The position numbers were made by a program, and so were the translations under genes. Below the pieces are notes generated by a model that worked only from the letters and a program-made list of their open reading frames with translations, made no database searches and was not told the origin of the DNA. Positions 46,823-54,361 of a stretch of DNA of 64,000 nt are shown here, piece by piece. The stretch's first letter is position 1. The number at the start of each line of letters is the position of its first letter. Location: positions 306,858-370,857 of the forward strand of contig DEMH01000015.1 of NCBI GenBank assembly GCA_002354805.1. The letters run 5' to 3'. Origin of the DNA: Gammaproteobacteria bacterium UBA2675 (GTDB taxonomy: Bacteria; Pseudomonadota; Gammaproteobacteria; Pseudomonadales; Pseudohongiellaceae).

Positions 46823-48855
46823 TTCGCTTGGCAACTTTCTACTCCAGAAACAAAACCCATTTCTTGTTCATAGAAATCGCATTATTTATTGCGATGTTGT
46901 TATTAACTGAATTTGCTGTAAGAGCTTATCGTGAAGCCTCACTACAGCAGTTGCGGTCAGACACTCTGGATCGCGGAGCCCAGCTACGCGCCTTTCTAGA
47001 GTCAGAGATTAATCAGGCTGCATTTCTGGCAACTGGTGTTGAATCCTATATTGTTGCTCGAGAAGGAAATATTGAAGACGAAGAAATTCAACGTATTCTG
47101 GCTTTGATTTTTGAGCGCAACCAGCATTTTCGAAACATTGGCCTGGCACCTGGGAACCAACTGACCTGGGTGTATCCAGAGGCAGGCAATGAGTCCGTTC
47201 TGGGCCTGAATTACGCCGACCTGCCTGAACAGTGGCCAGCAATCCAGAAAGTCATGGAAACAGGGCAGGGCACACTCAGCGGCCCGTTGGAACTTGTTCA
47301 GGGCGGCAATGGATTGATTTATCGATCCCCTGTTTACATTAACGGCAGTTATTGGGGCCTGCTTAGTACCGTCATTGATGCAGACAGTCTTTTTGCTTTG
47401 ATTCGATCTGCTGCTGGAGACCTCTCAACTCGAATCTCTTTGCGCAATGTCGATGACGAAGGCCGGGCTGGCAGGACTTTTTTCGGGGATTCTGAATATT
47501 TCAATTCGCCGCTTGAACTAACCCCTGTCCGAATACCCGGTGGTGAGTGGCAGATGGCTATTCAACTGCCAGAAGACGCCCGCAGCCAGGTGATGCCACT
47601 GCGTGTCACGGGTGTATTGATTTCGCTGTTAATAGCCGTCTTTCTGGGTTCGACACTGCGCATGATCTGGCAACGCAACTTGCTCCAGCAACTGGATTCG
47701 GAAGTGCTGACGCGCACCGCTGAACTGAGCGAGACGAATGACTTATTGGATTCAGTGTTGTCTGCGGCACGGTCTTTCGCAATTATCGCAACTGATCTAT
47801 CGGGCACCATTATCGTGTTTAACAATGGAGCAGAGCGGATGCTGGGATACTCTGCCGACGAAATGATCGGCAAACAACAACCCGACATTTTTTTGCTTCG
47901 TGATGAACTGCGAGAAAGGGCCGCACAAATATCGGGTGAGCTGGGAAGACAGTTGATTGGAAACGAGCTGCTGACTTACAGAATAAGTCAGGGCGGTACT
48001 GAAGAATTGATGATTCACTATAAGCATCGTGACGGCCACCTGATTCCCGTCCAGGCCGTCATCAGTGCTCTAACTGATCTGCAGGGGAATGTCCGCGGTT
48101 ACCTTGGTATAGCTGAAGATATCTCGGAAAGATTGCGCAACCAGACACTTAAGGACCAGTTTATTTCAACGGTCAGTCATGAGTTGCGCACGCCATTGAC
48201 AGCCATTACAGGTGCGCTGGGTCTGATGCGGTCAGGCTCTATCGGCTCCTTACCCGACCCCGTGCAATCCATGGTGGAAATTGCCCATAACAACAGTCAG
48301 CGTCTTGCTTCTCTGGTTAACGATTTACTGGATGTTGAAAAGCTGATGGCAGGCCGTATGGTGCTGTACCCTGACAAACAAGATAGTGCAGACCTCGTGC
48401 ATTCTGCGGTTTCTGACTTACAACCGTTGGCGAAGATACAGAACGTGGAACTAAAAGAGGACGTGAACACATCAGCCAGTATTTGGGTGGATGCTGCCCG
48501 TTTTCAGCAGGTTTTGACTAATCTCCTCAGTAACGCCATTAAGTTTTCGCCATCAGGTGGACAGGTTTGTATTACAACAGCCCTGGAGTCAGATCGGATC
48601 AGATTTCAGGTGCTGGATCAGGGGTCAGGTATTCCTGAAAGTTTTCAAGACCATATTTTCCAGCGTTTTGCTCAGGCTGAAACTGGAGACAGTCGACAGA
48701 AAGCGGGCACAGGTCTGGGTCTGGCAATCAGCAAGGAGCTAACTGAGCAGATGGGCGGCCGCATAGGATTTGAAGCCGAGCGACCTGAAGGTTGTTGCTT
48801 TTGGGTTGAGTTCCCGCTTTATAATGACCCCGATTCCGGGAAAACAGAGGCCTGA
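46819..48855 (+). CDS. Membrane CHASE-PAS sensor histidine kinase
   Basis: 678 residues. First membrane helix at about 15-35, a periplasmic CHASE domain (about 75-200, with NIGLAPGNQLTWVYP and GNESVLGL), second helix (about 258-278), a PAS domain (about 300-420), HisKA (STVSHELRTPLTAITG) and HATPase (NLLSNAIKFSP, DQGSGIP, GTGLGLAISKEL). The kinase core is close to that of the preceding gene, indicating duplication. The TTG start overlaps the upstream TGA, with GGAGAAGAG just before. CHASE domains sense small extracellular ligands; the ligand is unknown. Confidence 0.92.
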   Translation: MIRLATFYSRNKTHFLFIEIALFIAMLLLTEFAVRAYREASLQQLRSDTLDRGAQLRAFLESEINQAAFLATGVESYIVAREGNIEDEEIQRILALIFERNQHFRNIGLAPGNQLTWVYPEAGNESVLGLNYADLPEQWPAIQKVMETGQGTLSGPLELVQGGNGLIYRSPVYINGSYWGLLSTVIDADSLFALIRSAAGDLSTRISLRNVDDEGRAGRTFFGDSEYFNSPLELTPVRIPGGEWQMAIQLPEDARSQVMPLRVTGVLISLLIAVFLGSTLRMIWQRNLLQQLDSEVLTRTAELSETNDLLDSVLSAARSFAIIATDLSGTIIVFNNGAERMLGYSADEMIGKQQPDIFLLRDELRERAAQISGELGRQLIGNELLTYRISQGGTEELMIHYKHRDGHLIPVQAVISALTDLQGNVRGYLGIAEDISERLRNQTLKDQFISTVSHELRTPLTAITGALGLMRSGSIGSLPDPVQSMVEIAHNNSQRLASLVNDLLDVEKLMAGRMVLYPDKQDSADLVHSAVSDLQPLAKIQNVELKEDVNTSASIWVDAARFQQVLTNLLSNAIKFSPSGGQVCITTALESDRIRFQVLDQGSGIPESFQDHIFQRFAQAETGDSRQKAGTGLGLAISKELTEQMGGRIGFEAERPEGCCFWVEFPLYNDPDSGKTEA

Positions 48856-48903
48856 CGCAGCGAGCCATCTATTTCAGCAGTAGCAGTAGCGAAGAGGTTT
48901 CGG

Positions 48904-49296
48904 ATGAGTGATTTGATTCGTGTCATGTATGTAGAAGATGAGCCAGATATCCGAGCCGTCGCCAAACTGGCACTCGAAGTGGTGGGTGGCATGACTGTAA
49001 GCCTGTGTGAACGCGGGAATCTTGCCGTTAGCCAGGCCGAACGTTTTTTACCGCAGATGATACTACTGGATGTGATGATGCCCGGAATGGACGGGCCTAG
49101 CACCTTAAAAGCCCTGCGCGAGCATCCTCAACTGCATAAAGTTCCCGTTGCATTCATGACAGCCAAAGTACAGGCGCATGAAATAGAACGTTTTAAAAGC
49201 CTGGGTGCTGTCGGCGTCATTCCCAAGCCTTTTGACCCAATGACACTGGCCCAACAGGTCAAAGATTTGTGGCGTCTCACGGAGGAGGAGTCTTGA
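48904..49296 (+). CDS. Single-domain response regulator
   Basis: 130 residues forming one receiver domain: MYVEDEPD acidic pocket, phospho-acceptor aspartate in LLDVMMPGMDGP, Thr in FMTAK and Lys in IPKPFDP. No output domain, so it probably serves as a phosphate carrier to the Hpt domains encoded beside it. It overlaps the next gene by TTGA and contains that gene's GGAGGAGGAG ribosome site. Confidence 0.92.
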   Translation: MSDLIRVMYVEDEPDIRAVAKLALEVVGGMTVSLCERGNLAVSQAERFLPQMILLDVMMPGMDGPSTLKALREHPQLHKVPVAFMTAKVQAHEIERFKSLGAVGVIPKPFDPMTLAQQVKDLWRLTEEES

Positions 49297-50957
49297 ATTT
49301 AAATGAGCAGTTACAGGCAATTCAAGATGAGTACCTGAAGAAACTGCCAGGCATACTGGACCAGATATCCGTGTTGGCGCGGGAGCTACAACAGACTGCA
49401 CCAAATCGAGACCGGTTAATAACACTGGGACAGGAATTACACAAACTGGCTGGATCTGCAGGTACATTCGGTTTGACAGTACTCAGTGAGCGAGCCGCTG
49501 AACTGAATCAGAACCTTGATAGCATTTTGTCTTCGAAAGCGGCAGAAGGTGGTCCCGGCAATGAAGCCCTACAGCTTAAAGATGCGCTGGACTCTCTTAG
49601 CCTGTTCGCAAAAACTGGCCCAAGTCCTAACGCGAACCTCCCTCTGGGGGCCGGTGCAACACCTGCAACCATTAACAAGCTGTTACTCGATCAAATATGG
49701 CTGCTTGAGGGTGAGCCCCAACTGGGCGCAACGCTGATGGCCCATCTGGAATCATTTAATTTTTCAGCGCGACTTTTTACCAGGCTTAGCGAACTGGCAT
49801 CAGCCTTTGCAGAGGAGCAGCCGCAAATTTTGTTGCTGGACCTTTCATCGGAAGACGAGAATCCTTCTACTGACTATGTCTCTCAATGCCAATTTTTCCA
49901 GAACACATCCTCGCGCGTCATTTTTATCAGCAGCAAAGGCGATTTTGCTGCACGACTTGAGGCAGCCAGCCTGGGCGCGCAAGCCTATTTCGTCAAACCC
50001 CTCGATGTACCAAAACTGATAAATCGGATCGAACAGGTCGTGGCAAATATGCATGCGCCTGCAGAGAAAGTGCTGATTATCGATGATGATGAGATGTTGG
50101 CACAGTACTACCAACAGGTGCTCATCGGGGCGGGGATGCAGGCAGAAATTCTCGCCAGACCTGAGAAAGTCATCTCAGTTTTGGAATCGAACACCCCTGA
50201 TGTGATTTTGATGGACCTGCAAATGCCTGGAATCAGTGGCCAGAACCTTGCTGCTGTGATCCGACAATACGCGCGATGGGTTGGACTGCCTATTGTCTAT
50301 TTGTCCGCCGAGCACGATCCCCATCTTCAATTACTTGCTCTCAAGCAAGGAGCAGACGACTTTCTGGTAAAACCAATTACTAACGAGCACCTCGTTACCG
50401 TGGTCAAGTCAAAGGTGGCTCGCTCACGGCAGTTGATTGATCTGATGACTAAAGACAGCCTGACAAGTTTGCTTAAACATGCAGCCATCAAAGACGCATT
50501 GCGCAGAGAATTAGGTCTCGCACGTCGTAAAAAGGAAGAATTATGTGTTGCCATGATGGACATAGACCATTTCAAGCAGGTTAACGACCAATTCGGCCAT
50601 GCCATGGGAGATGAGGTCATTGCCTCGGTGGCGACATTACTTCGGATGCGATTGCGAAGAACGGACGTACTTGGACGCTACGGCGGCGAGGAGTTCGTCG
50701 TGATTATGTGTAACTGCGGCAGCAATGAGGCATTCAAAGTACTTGACGATTTCAGGCAACGCTTTCAGGAGTTGAAGTTTTCAGTCGAAGGAAAGGTCTT
50801 CAGCGCTACCATTTCAATAGGAATCGCACCAATCAAACCGACAATGGAGATTGACGCTGATATGTTACTTGTAGCGGCCGACAAGGCGTTGTATCAGGCC
50901 AAGTCGCAGGGACGTAACAGGGTTATACTGCAAAAAGCCGAGACTGCTGCAAATTGA
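49293..50957 (+). CDS. Hpt-REC-REC-GGDEF diguanylate cyclase
   Basis: 554 residues from the TTG at 49293, which follows GGAGGAGGAG and overlaps the preceding stop; the open frame extends to 49269 but without a ribosome site. Order: Hpt (about 1-110, LHKLAGSAGTFG), a degenerate receiver (about 130-255, lacking the usual acidic pair but with LLLDLSS and VKPLD), a complete receiver (about 262-380, IIDDDEM, LMDLQMPG), and GGDEF (about 395-550) with RYGGEEF and the RRTD I-site. A cyclase under phosphorelay control, counterpart of the GGDEF-EAL protein that begins the operon. Confidence 0.92.
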   Translation: MNLNEQLQAIQDEYLKKLPGILDQISVLARELQQTAPNRDRLITLGQELHKLAGSAGTFGLTVLSERAAELNQNLDSILSSKAAEGGPGNEALQLKDALDSLSLFAKTGPSPNANLPLGAGATPATINKLLLDQIWLLEGEPQLGATLMAHLESFNFSARLFTRLSELASAFAEEQPQILLLDLSSEDENPSTDYVSQCQFFQNTSSRVIFISSKGDFAARLEAASLGAQAYFVKPLDVPKLINRIEQVVANMHAPAEKVLIIDDDEMLAQYYQQVLIGAGMQAEILARPEKVISVLESNTPDVILMDLQMPGISGQNLAAVIRQYARWVGLPIVYLSAEHDPHLQLLALKQGADDFLVKPITNEHLVTVVKSKVARSRQLIDLMTKDSLTSLLKHAAIKDALRRELGLARRKKEELCVAMMDIDHFKQVNDQFGHAMGDEVIASVATLLRMRLRRTDVLGRYGGEEFVVIMCNCGSNEAFKVLDDFRQRFQELKFSVEGKVFSATISIGIAPIKPTMEIDADMLLVAADKALYQAKSQGRNRVILQKAETAAN

Positions 50958-51019
50958 GGTTGTTATTCAGTTTACTTCAAATAACTACCCACACCGCAGA
51001 AGCTGATTCCACACGATAA

Positions 51020-51055
51020 CACTATTTCCGGTAATAAAGATTACCGGAAATAGTG
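51020..51055. terminator. 16-bp perfect inverted repeat after the signalling operon
   Basis: The arms 51020-51035 and 51040-51055 are perfect complements around an AAAG loop, 63 bases after the stop codon of the diguanylate cyclase. There is no T tract but the stem is long enough to end transcription. It lies only 30 bases from the Tn7-like transposon end. Confidence 0.55.
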
Positions 51056-51098
51056 GGTTAGTCTATATACCACCCCGTTAGAGAATGTGCGAACAACT

Positions 51099-51292
51099 AA
51101 AGTGCTAAACTTTTCCAAGAAAAGTACTGAATTTCCCAGAAAAGTGCTAAATCGGTAACCCAGAAAATAAATAGCTGAAGACACCTGCCTGAATAGCTAT
51201 GCCCTACATTATTAATATGGGATTTAATAATATTTCCTGTGCTCTTTGAGCTTACAACTAAATTACTAAAATCCTCCATGTAAATCGCTAAA
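51099..51292 (+). repeat. Six direct repeats, putative TnsB binding sites
   Basis: Cores of 11 bases with pattern AAA-NNN-CT-(A/G)AA start at 51099, 51121, 51141, 51169, 51260 and 51282. Spacings are 22, 20, 28, 91 and 22. The first, AAAGTGCTAAAC, closely resembles the core of Tn7 right-end TnsB sites as I remember them (AAAGTCTTAAAC). All point the same way, inward from the TGT terminus. Copies 4 to 6 are less well conserved in the NNN positions. Confidence 0.72.
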
Positions 51293-51364
51293 ACATTCGC
51301 CAATTATTCCCTTCTAACCTTAAAACAGGTTGTTTTAAAAACTTTATGCTTGCTGGCCATTTCT

Positions 51365-51694
51365 TCAAACCCAGATAATTTTTCCGTTTCGTAACCAAAA
51401 GTGAGATTTGCATCCTCCTTTGAGCCAGACGGAGGGGTGCAACGTGGGTTTGCCCTCCTTATTGATATTGATAGACCAGTGGGGCTCGGCCTCCTCGATC
51501 AGTAACAACTCTACCCGTTTACCACACCCGCAGGGGCAACAAAATGCCACAGCCCAATCTTCGTTGTCTTCTTGGGCTAGCACCAAATTGCGTCGGGGTA
51601 GTTTCTGCGGTGGTGTATCGGCGTCAACAATTGTGACGCGTCGCGCAGGAAGAAATTTCTCTGCCTGCTTTAGTATCCAACGGGGCCATTTCAT
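51365..51694 (-). CDS. DUF6527 family protein of a ubiquitin-like conjugation operon
   Basis: 109 residues. Its N-terminal part is basic and its C-terminal part holds FCCPCGCGKR (Cys52, 53, 55, 57), HPSVW and GCKSHFWLRNGKI (Cys95, His98), a probable zinc site and the hallmark of DUF6527. DUF6527 proteins are recurrent partners of bacterial E1/E2/ubiquitin-like gene sets; a hydrolase or adaptor role has been suggested for such partners but is not shown by the sequence. Its start overlaps the JAB-E1 stop by 4 bases. Last gene of the cargo operon. Confidence 0.8.
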   Translation of the reverse strand: MKWPRWILKQAEKFLPARRVTIVDADTPPQKLPRRNLVLAQEDNEDWAVAFCCPCGCGKRVELLLIEEAEPHWSININKEGKPTLHPSVWLKGGCKSHFWLRNGKIIWV

Positions 51695-53097
51695 GCTCTC
51701 ACCTCACTGATGGCAAAACGCGGCATACCCAGCAGAGGCTCAATTAAACCACGACCAAGGTGAGGATTCAGCGCGCAGCTAAAGTCTGTTTCACCCATAA
51801 ATTCCTCTTCCCCCGCGGCCAGTGAAAATTGGGTGCGGGCCCGTTCGGCATTAGGTTCCTGGCGAAATGGGTATGCCCGCGCAATAAACTCCATGACACA
51901 ATCGCTGGCAGCACGCATATTTAGCGAGATAACCGATGGCGCTTCTTCGGCGACGCCTTTGATATACCCCTCTGCTACTTGTTCGGCTAACTCATTTGGC
52001 GCCACATGTTGCAAGTATTCTCGGCGCAGAGCTTCTGGAGTGTAGACCCCGCGATCCGCCAAGGTACTGCCACCAGGCTTCACATAGTCCACCCGCCCAC
52101 ATACATCGCCAACAGCGACTCCAGCTGCACTCTGGTAGGTGGGGATAGTAACGGCTACATCAAATAGTGGCTGCAGGAACGCTGCTGCAATGCGGTCACA
52201 GACTTGCCGCCCATCAAAACTGTCGACACAGCAAAATAGCACGTCAGCTTCACCCGCCAGTTCAATGCCCTTTCGAGTAGCAATACTGGCTTTAAGTGTA
52301 ATCACTTCGATATCATCTCGGTATGTGGGAATAACCGACGCAAACCTAGCCACCTTAGCTGTACTGTTTCGGGCATCGTCCAGAGTAGCGTTAAGAATAC
52401 GATTAAGGTTCTTGAATTCAATTTCATCAAAATCGATCAGGATCAACCGGCCGAAGCCAAGTCGGGCCAGTTGTTCTACCACGATGGACCCAGTACCCGA
52501 TACCCCAACCACACAAGCGGTGAAGCTTTTAAGGTGACGCCCCATTTCGGTAGAGAAAGCCATGGGGATAGGTAGTAAACTCCCCTGCTCAGATGCTTGC
52601 CAGGTTAGCAACTCATCGCCCGCGAGGTGCACGGCGCTGACATGCGTGGTCACCAGCTGGCGATCATAGAAGCGCGCGCAAATGGCACCGTCTGGTGTCA
52701 TGATAGCCGAGCCATGTCGGATCGAAGGCGATTCGCTTGCCTCGAATAACGCGGGCACAACATCTAAATCACTCTCATCATCAATGGCTGAGAACCTCAA
52801 CAGACCGCCGGGATGCGAGTGCATAAGCACAATCGACAGGGCATGAGTCTCAGCCAGTTCAATGGCTGCCTCGATGAAACTGCCAGGCCAACAGATACGA
52901 TCAGGAGATCGCACTCTACAATCAGCGTGGTCAACCAACAGAATCTGATTGACTACATAGCGATGTGCAGCACTTTGGGCGCAGAGTACAATAGCGGCGG
53001 CCTCCAGGCCATCGCCGGGGAAAAGGTGCTCGCGCAGTTTGGCATGATGAGCCTCACTGATCGCTAATTTGATGTGCTGATTAATGGTTGCACTCAT
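51691..53097 (-). CDS. JAB peptidase - ThiF/E1-like fusion protein
   Basis: 468 residues with two enzymatic domains. N-terminal JAB/MPN metallopeptidase (about 10-145): the full JAMM motif is present as Glu32, His93-Ser-His95 (MHSHPGG), Ser103 and Asp106, so it should be an active zinc isopeptidase able to trim ubiquitin-like tails. C-terminal ThiF/E1 domain (about 185-430): nucleotide loop GVSGTGS (G198, G201, G203), Asp222/Asp224 and NLNR for ATP/Mg, VLFCCVDSFDGRQVCD, and a candidate thioester Cys333 in GDVCGRVDY. It should adenylate the partner protein encoded upstream, with which it overlaps by 4 bases. Confidence 0.9.
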   Translation of the reverse strand: MSATINQHIKLAISEAHHAKLREHLFPGDGLEAAAIVLCAQSAAHRYVVNQILLVDHADCRVRSPDRICWPGSFIEAAIELAETHALSIVLMHSHPGGLLRFSAIDDESDLDVVPALFEASESPSIRHGSAIMTPDGAICARFYDRQLVTTHVSAVHLAGDELLTWQASEQGSLLPIPMAFSTEMGRHLKSFTACVVGVSGTGSIVVEQLARLGFGRLILIDFDEIEFKNLNRILNATLDDARNSTAKVARFASVIPTYRDDIEVITLKASIATRKGIELAGEADVLFCCVDSFDGRQVCDRIAAAFLQPLFDVAVTIPTYQSAAGVAVGDVCGRVDYVKPGGSTLADRGVYTPEALRREYLQHVAPNELAEQVAEGYIKGVAEEAPSVISLNMRAASDCVMEFIARAYPFRQEPNAERARTQFSLAAGEEEFMGETDFSCALNPHLGRGLIEPLLGMPRFAISEVRA

Positions 53098-54266
53098 TTT
53101 CGCACCTCCCGCAGTAGCGACTCTTCTACAACGGCCAAGTGAGTTATTACACTGTCAGTTAAAGGGTTCCATTGTGTGATACCGTTGAGGTGGCGACTCC
53201 ATCGCTGGTAGACGTTTCCAAGAATATTTATCCGGCTTTCAGTCTGAGCAATGTTGCCACCATTGGCCAGCGTCAGGACGGGGTGAACGAAGAACATATC
53301 AAGCGTCGCATCCGGGTAAGTAGTCGGAATTTCTATAGCGAGATCTACCTGCTCACAGTTATAACCACTCGGCAAGAGGTGATTATGAATGAGCAACCAA
53401 CGCCGTTCCCCGACCAGGCGAGTCTCCCAATCAAGCCCCAGGTGGTCTAAATAAGCGACATCTTTGTCAAGCAGGGTAAACTCAAAGGCGGGGCTGAGGG
53501 GACCTGCCGCCTCACCATTGTTGATTTCTGCCGGCGTTAGACGTAGCTTTTCGATACCTGGCTTTCGCAGGTCAATGACATCGCTCATTTCAATGACTTG
53601 CTTTCGCTCGCCCTTCACCTTGAGCACCAGTATCCAACCCTTGTCTGGATTAAAGCCGGCCGCCTTAAGTGCATCGCTGGCAACAATCGTCGGTTGTTCG
53701 ATATTTACGGTAACGCCCTGCACGTTCAGCTTCCAGGTTTTGCGCTGAGTGTAGAGTTTTTCGAGACCAAGCTCATCCAAATCAACATAGTCCCCATCAC
53801 TTAAAAGCTGATCCGGCTCGTTACGACGCTCCAACCAGATGTCTTGATTCTCAGCAATGCCGCCGACACGGCGCAGCACATCCTCACCAATGTGGGCCTG
53901 CCCCCAGGGAAAACGCTGTCCGTTCAAGACGACATAGAAGAGGCGATCGCTATCGAAGGCAAAAAACTGCTCAACGCCACGTTGATACACGTCCACCGTA
54001 TCATCGAGGTCTACCGCTTCGAGCTCGCCTTTGTCGTCAAACAGTAACAGCAGGTGGTTTTCAACCGGGGTTTTGCCTGCAGCACTCAGGATTTGTCGAC
54101 CGGTAGGCACCGGATCGTCAATTTCAACCAAGGTGCCCTGCCCGTTGGGATCTAGCACCTGTATTAGGTAGTGCTCCGCAATGGACAGTGGGCGGCCCTC
54201 TTGACGGCAAAGGGCTATATTTTCGCGCTTAACACGCTTTTCGTTGGAGTAAGTAACATCGTTCAT
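53094..54266 (-). CDS. Triple ubiquitin-like (multi-ubiquitin) protein fused to an E2-like domain
   Basis: 390 residues. Three successive beta-grasp-like segments (about 31-104, 108-173, 176-243) each end in a recurring (V/I)D(L/V)xxxG(V/L/I)E(Q/K) motif: VDVYQRGVEQ, VDLDELGLEK, IDLRKPGIEK. The C-terminal part (about 262-388) matches the prokaryotic E2 family E: RRWLLIHNHLLPSGY, IPTTYPDATLDMFFVHP, YQRWSRHLNG and DSVITHLAVV. Only one cysteine (Cys304) lies in that part and not at the canonical E2 position. There is no terminal di-glycine. Presumably the substrate and/or scaffold of the JAB-E1 protein. Function in the cell is unknown. Confidence 0.85.
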   Translation of the reverse strand: MNDVTYSNEKRVKRENIALCRQEGRPLSIAEHYLIQVLDPNGQGTLVEIDDPVPTGRQILSAAGKTPVENHLLLLFDDKGELEAVDLDDTVDVYQRGVEQFFAFDSDRLFYVVLNGQRFPWGQAHIGEDVLRRVGGIAENQDIWLERRNEPDQLLSDGDYVDLDELGLEKLYTQRKTWKLNVQGVTVNIEQPTIVASDALKAAGFNPDKGWILVLKVKGERKQVIEMSDVIDLRKPGIEKLRLTPAEINNGEAAGPLSPAFEFTLLDKDVAYLDHLGLDWETRLVGERRWLLIHNHLLPSGYNCEQVDLAIEIPTTYPDATLDMFFVHPVLTLANGGNIAQTESRINILGNVYQRWSRHLNGITQWNPLTDSVITHLAVVEESLLREVRK

Positions 54267-54361
54267 AATCGAATAACCTCTTGATGGCTCGCCGCGACAT
54301 GCGGTTTCTTAGCCGTTCAAGGGGTTAATCGAAGCGAATCTTCCTGACCGGAAAGCTCAAT

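Larger units (their letters stand above)
50958..51364. other. Intergenic region across the transposon boundary (407 bp)
   Basis: No gene. The first 128 bases are the chromosomal 3' flank of the signalling operon with the inverted repeat at 51020-51055. From 51086 the sequence is transposon end with the repeats listed separately. The remaining bases up to 51364 are AT-rich and include a short AAAACAGGTTGTTTTAAAA palindromic stretch (about 51322-51340) after the DUF6527 gene, which may end the minus-strand cargo operon. Confidence 0.6.

Noticed and set aside
51099..51292. CRISPR array as explanation for the repeats at 51099-51292
   Set aside because: The repeats are only about 11 bases of core, imperfect, irregularly spaced and near a TGT terminus; no cas genes are present.
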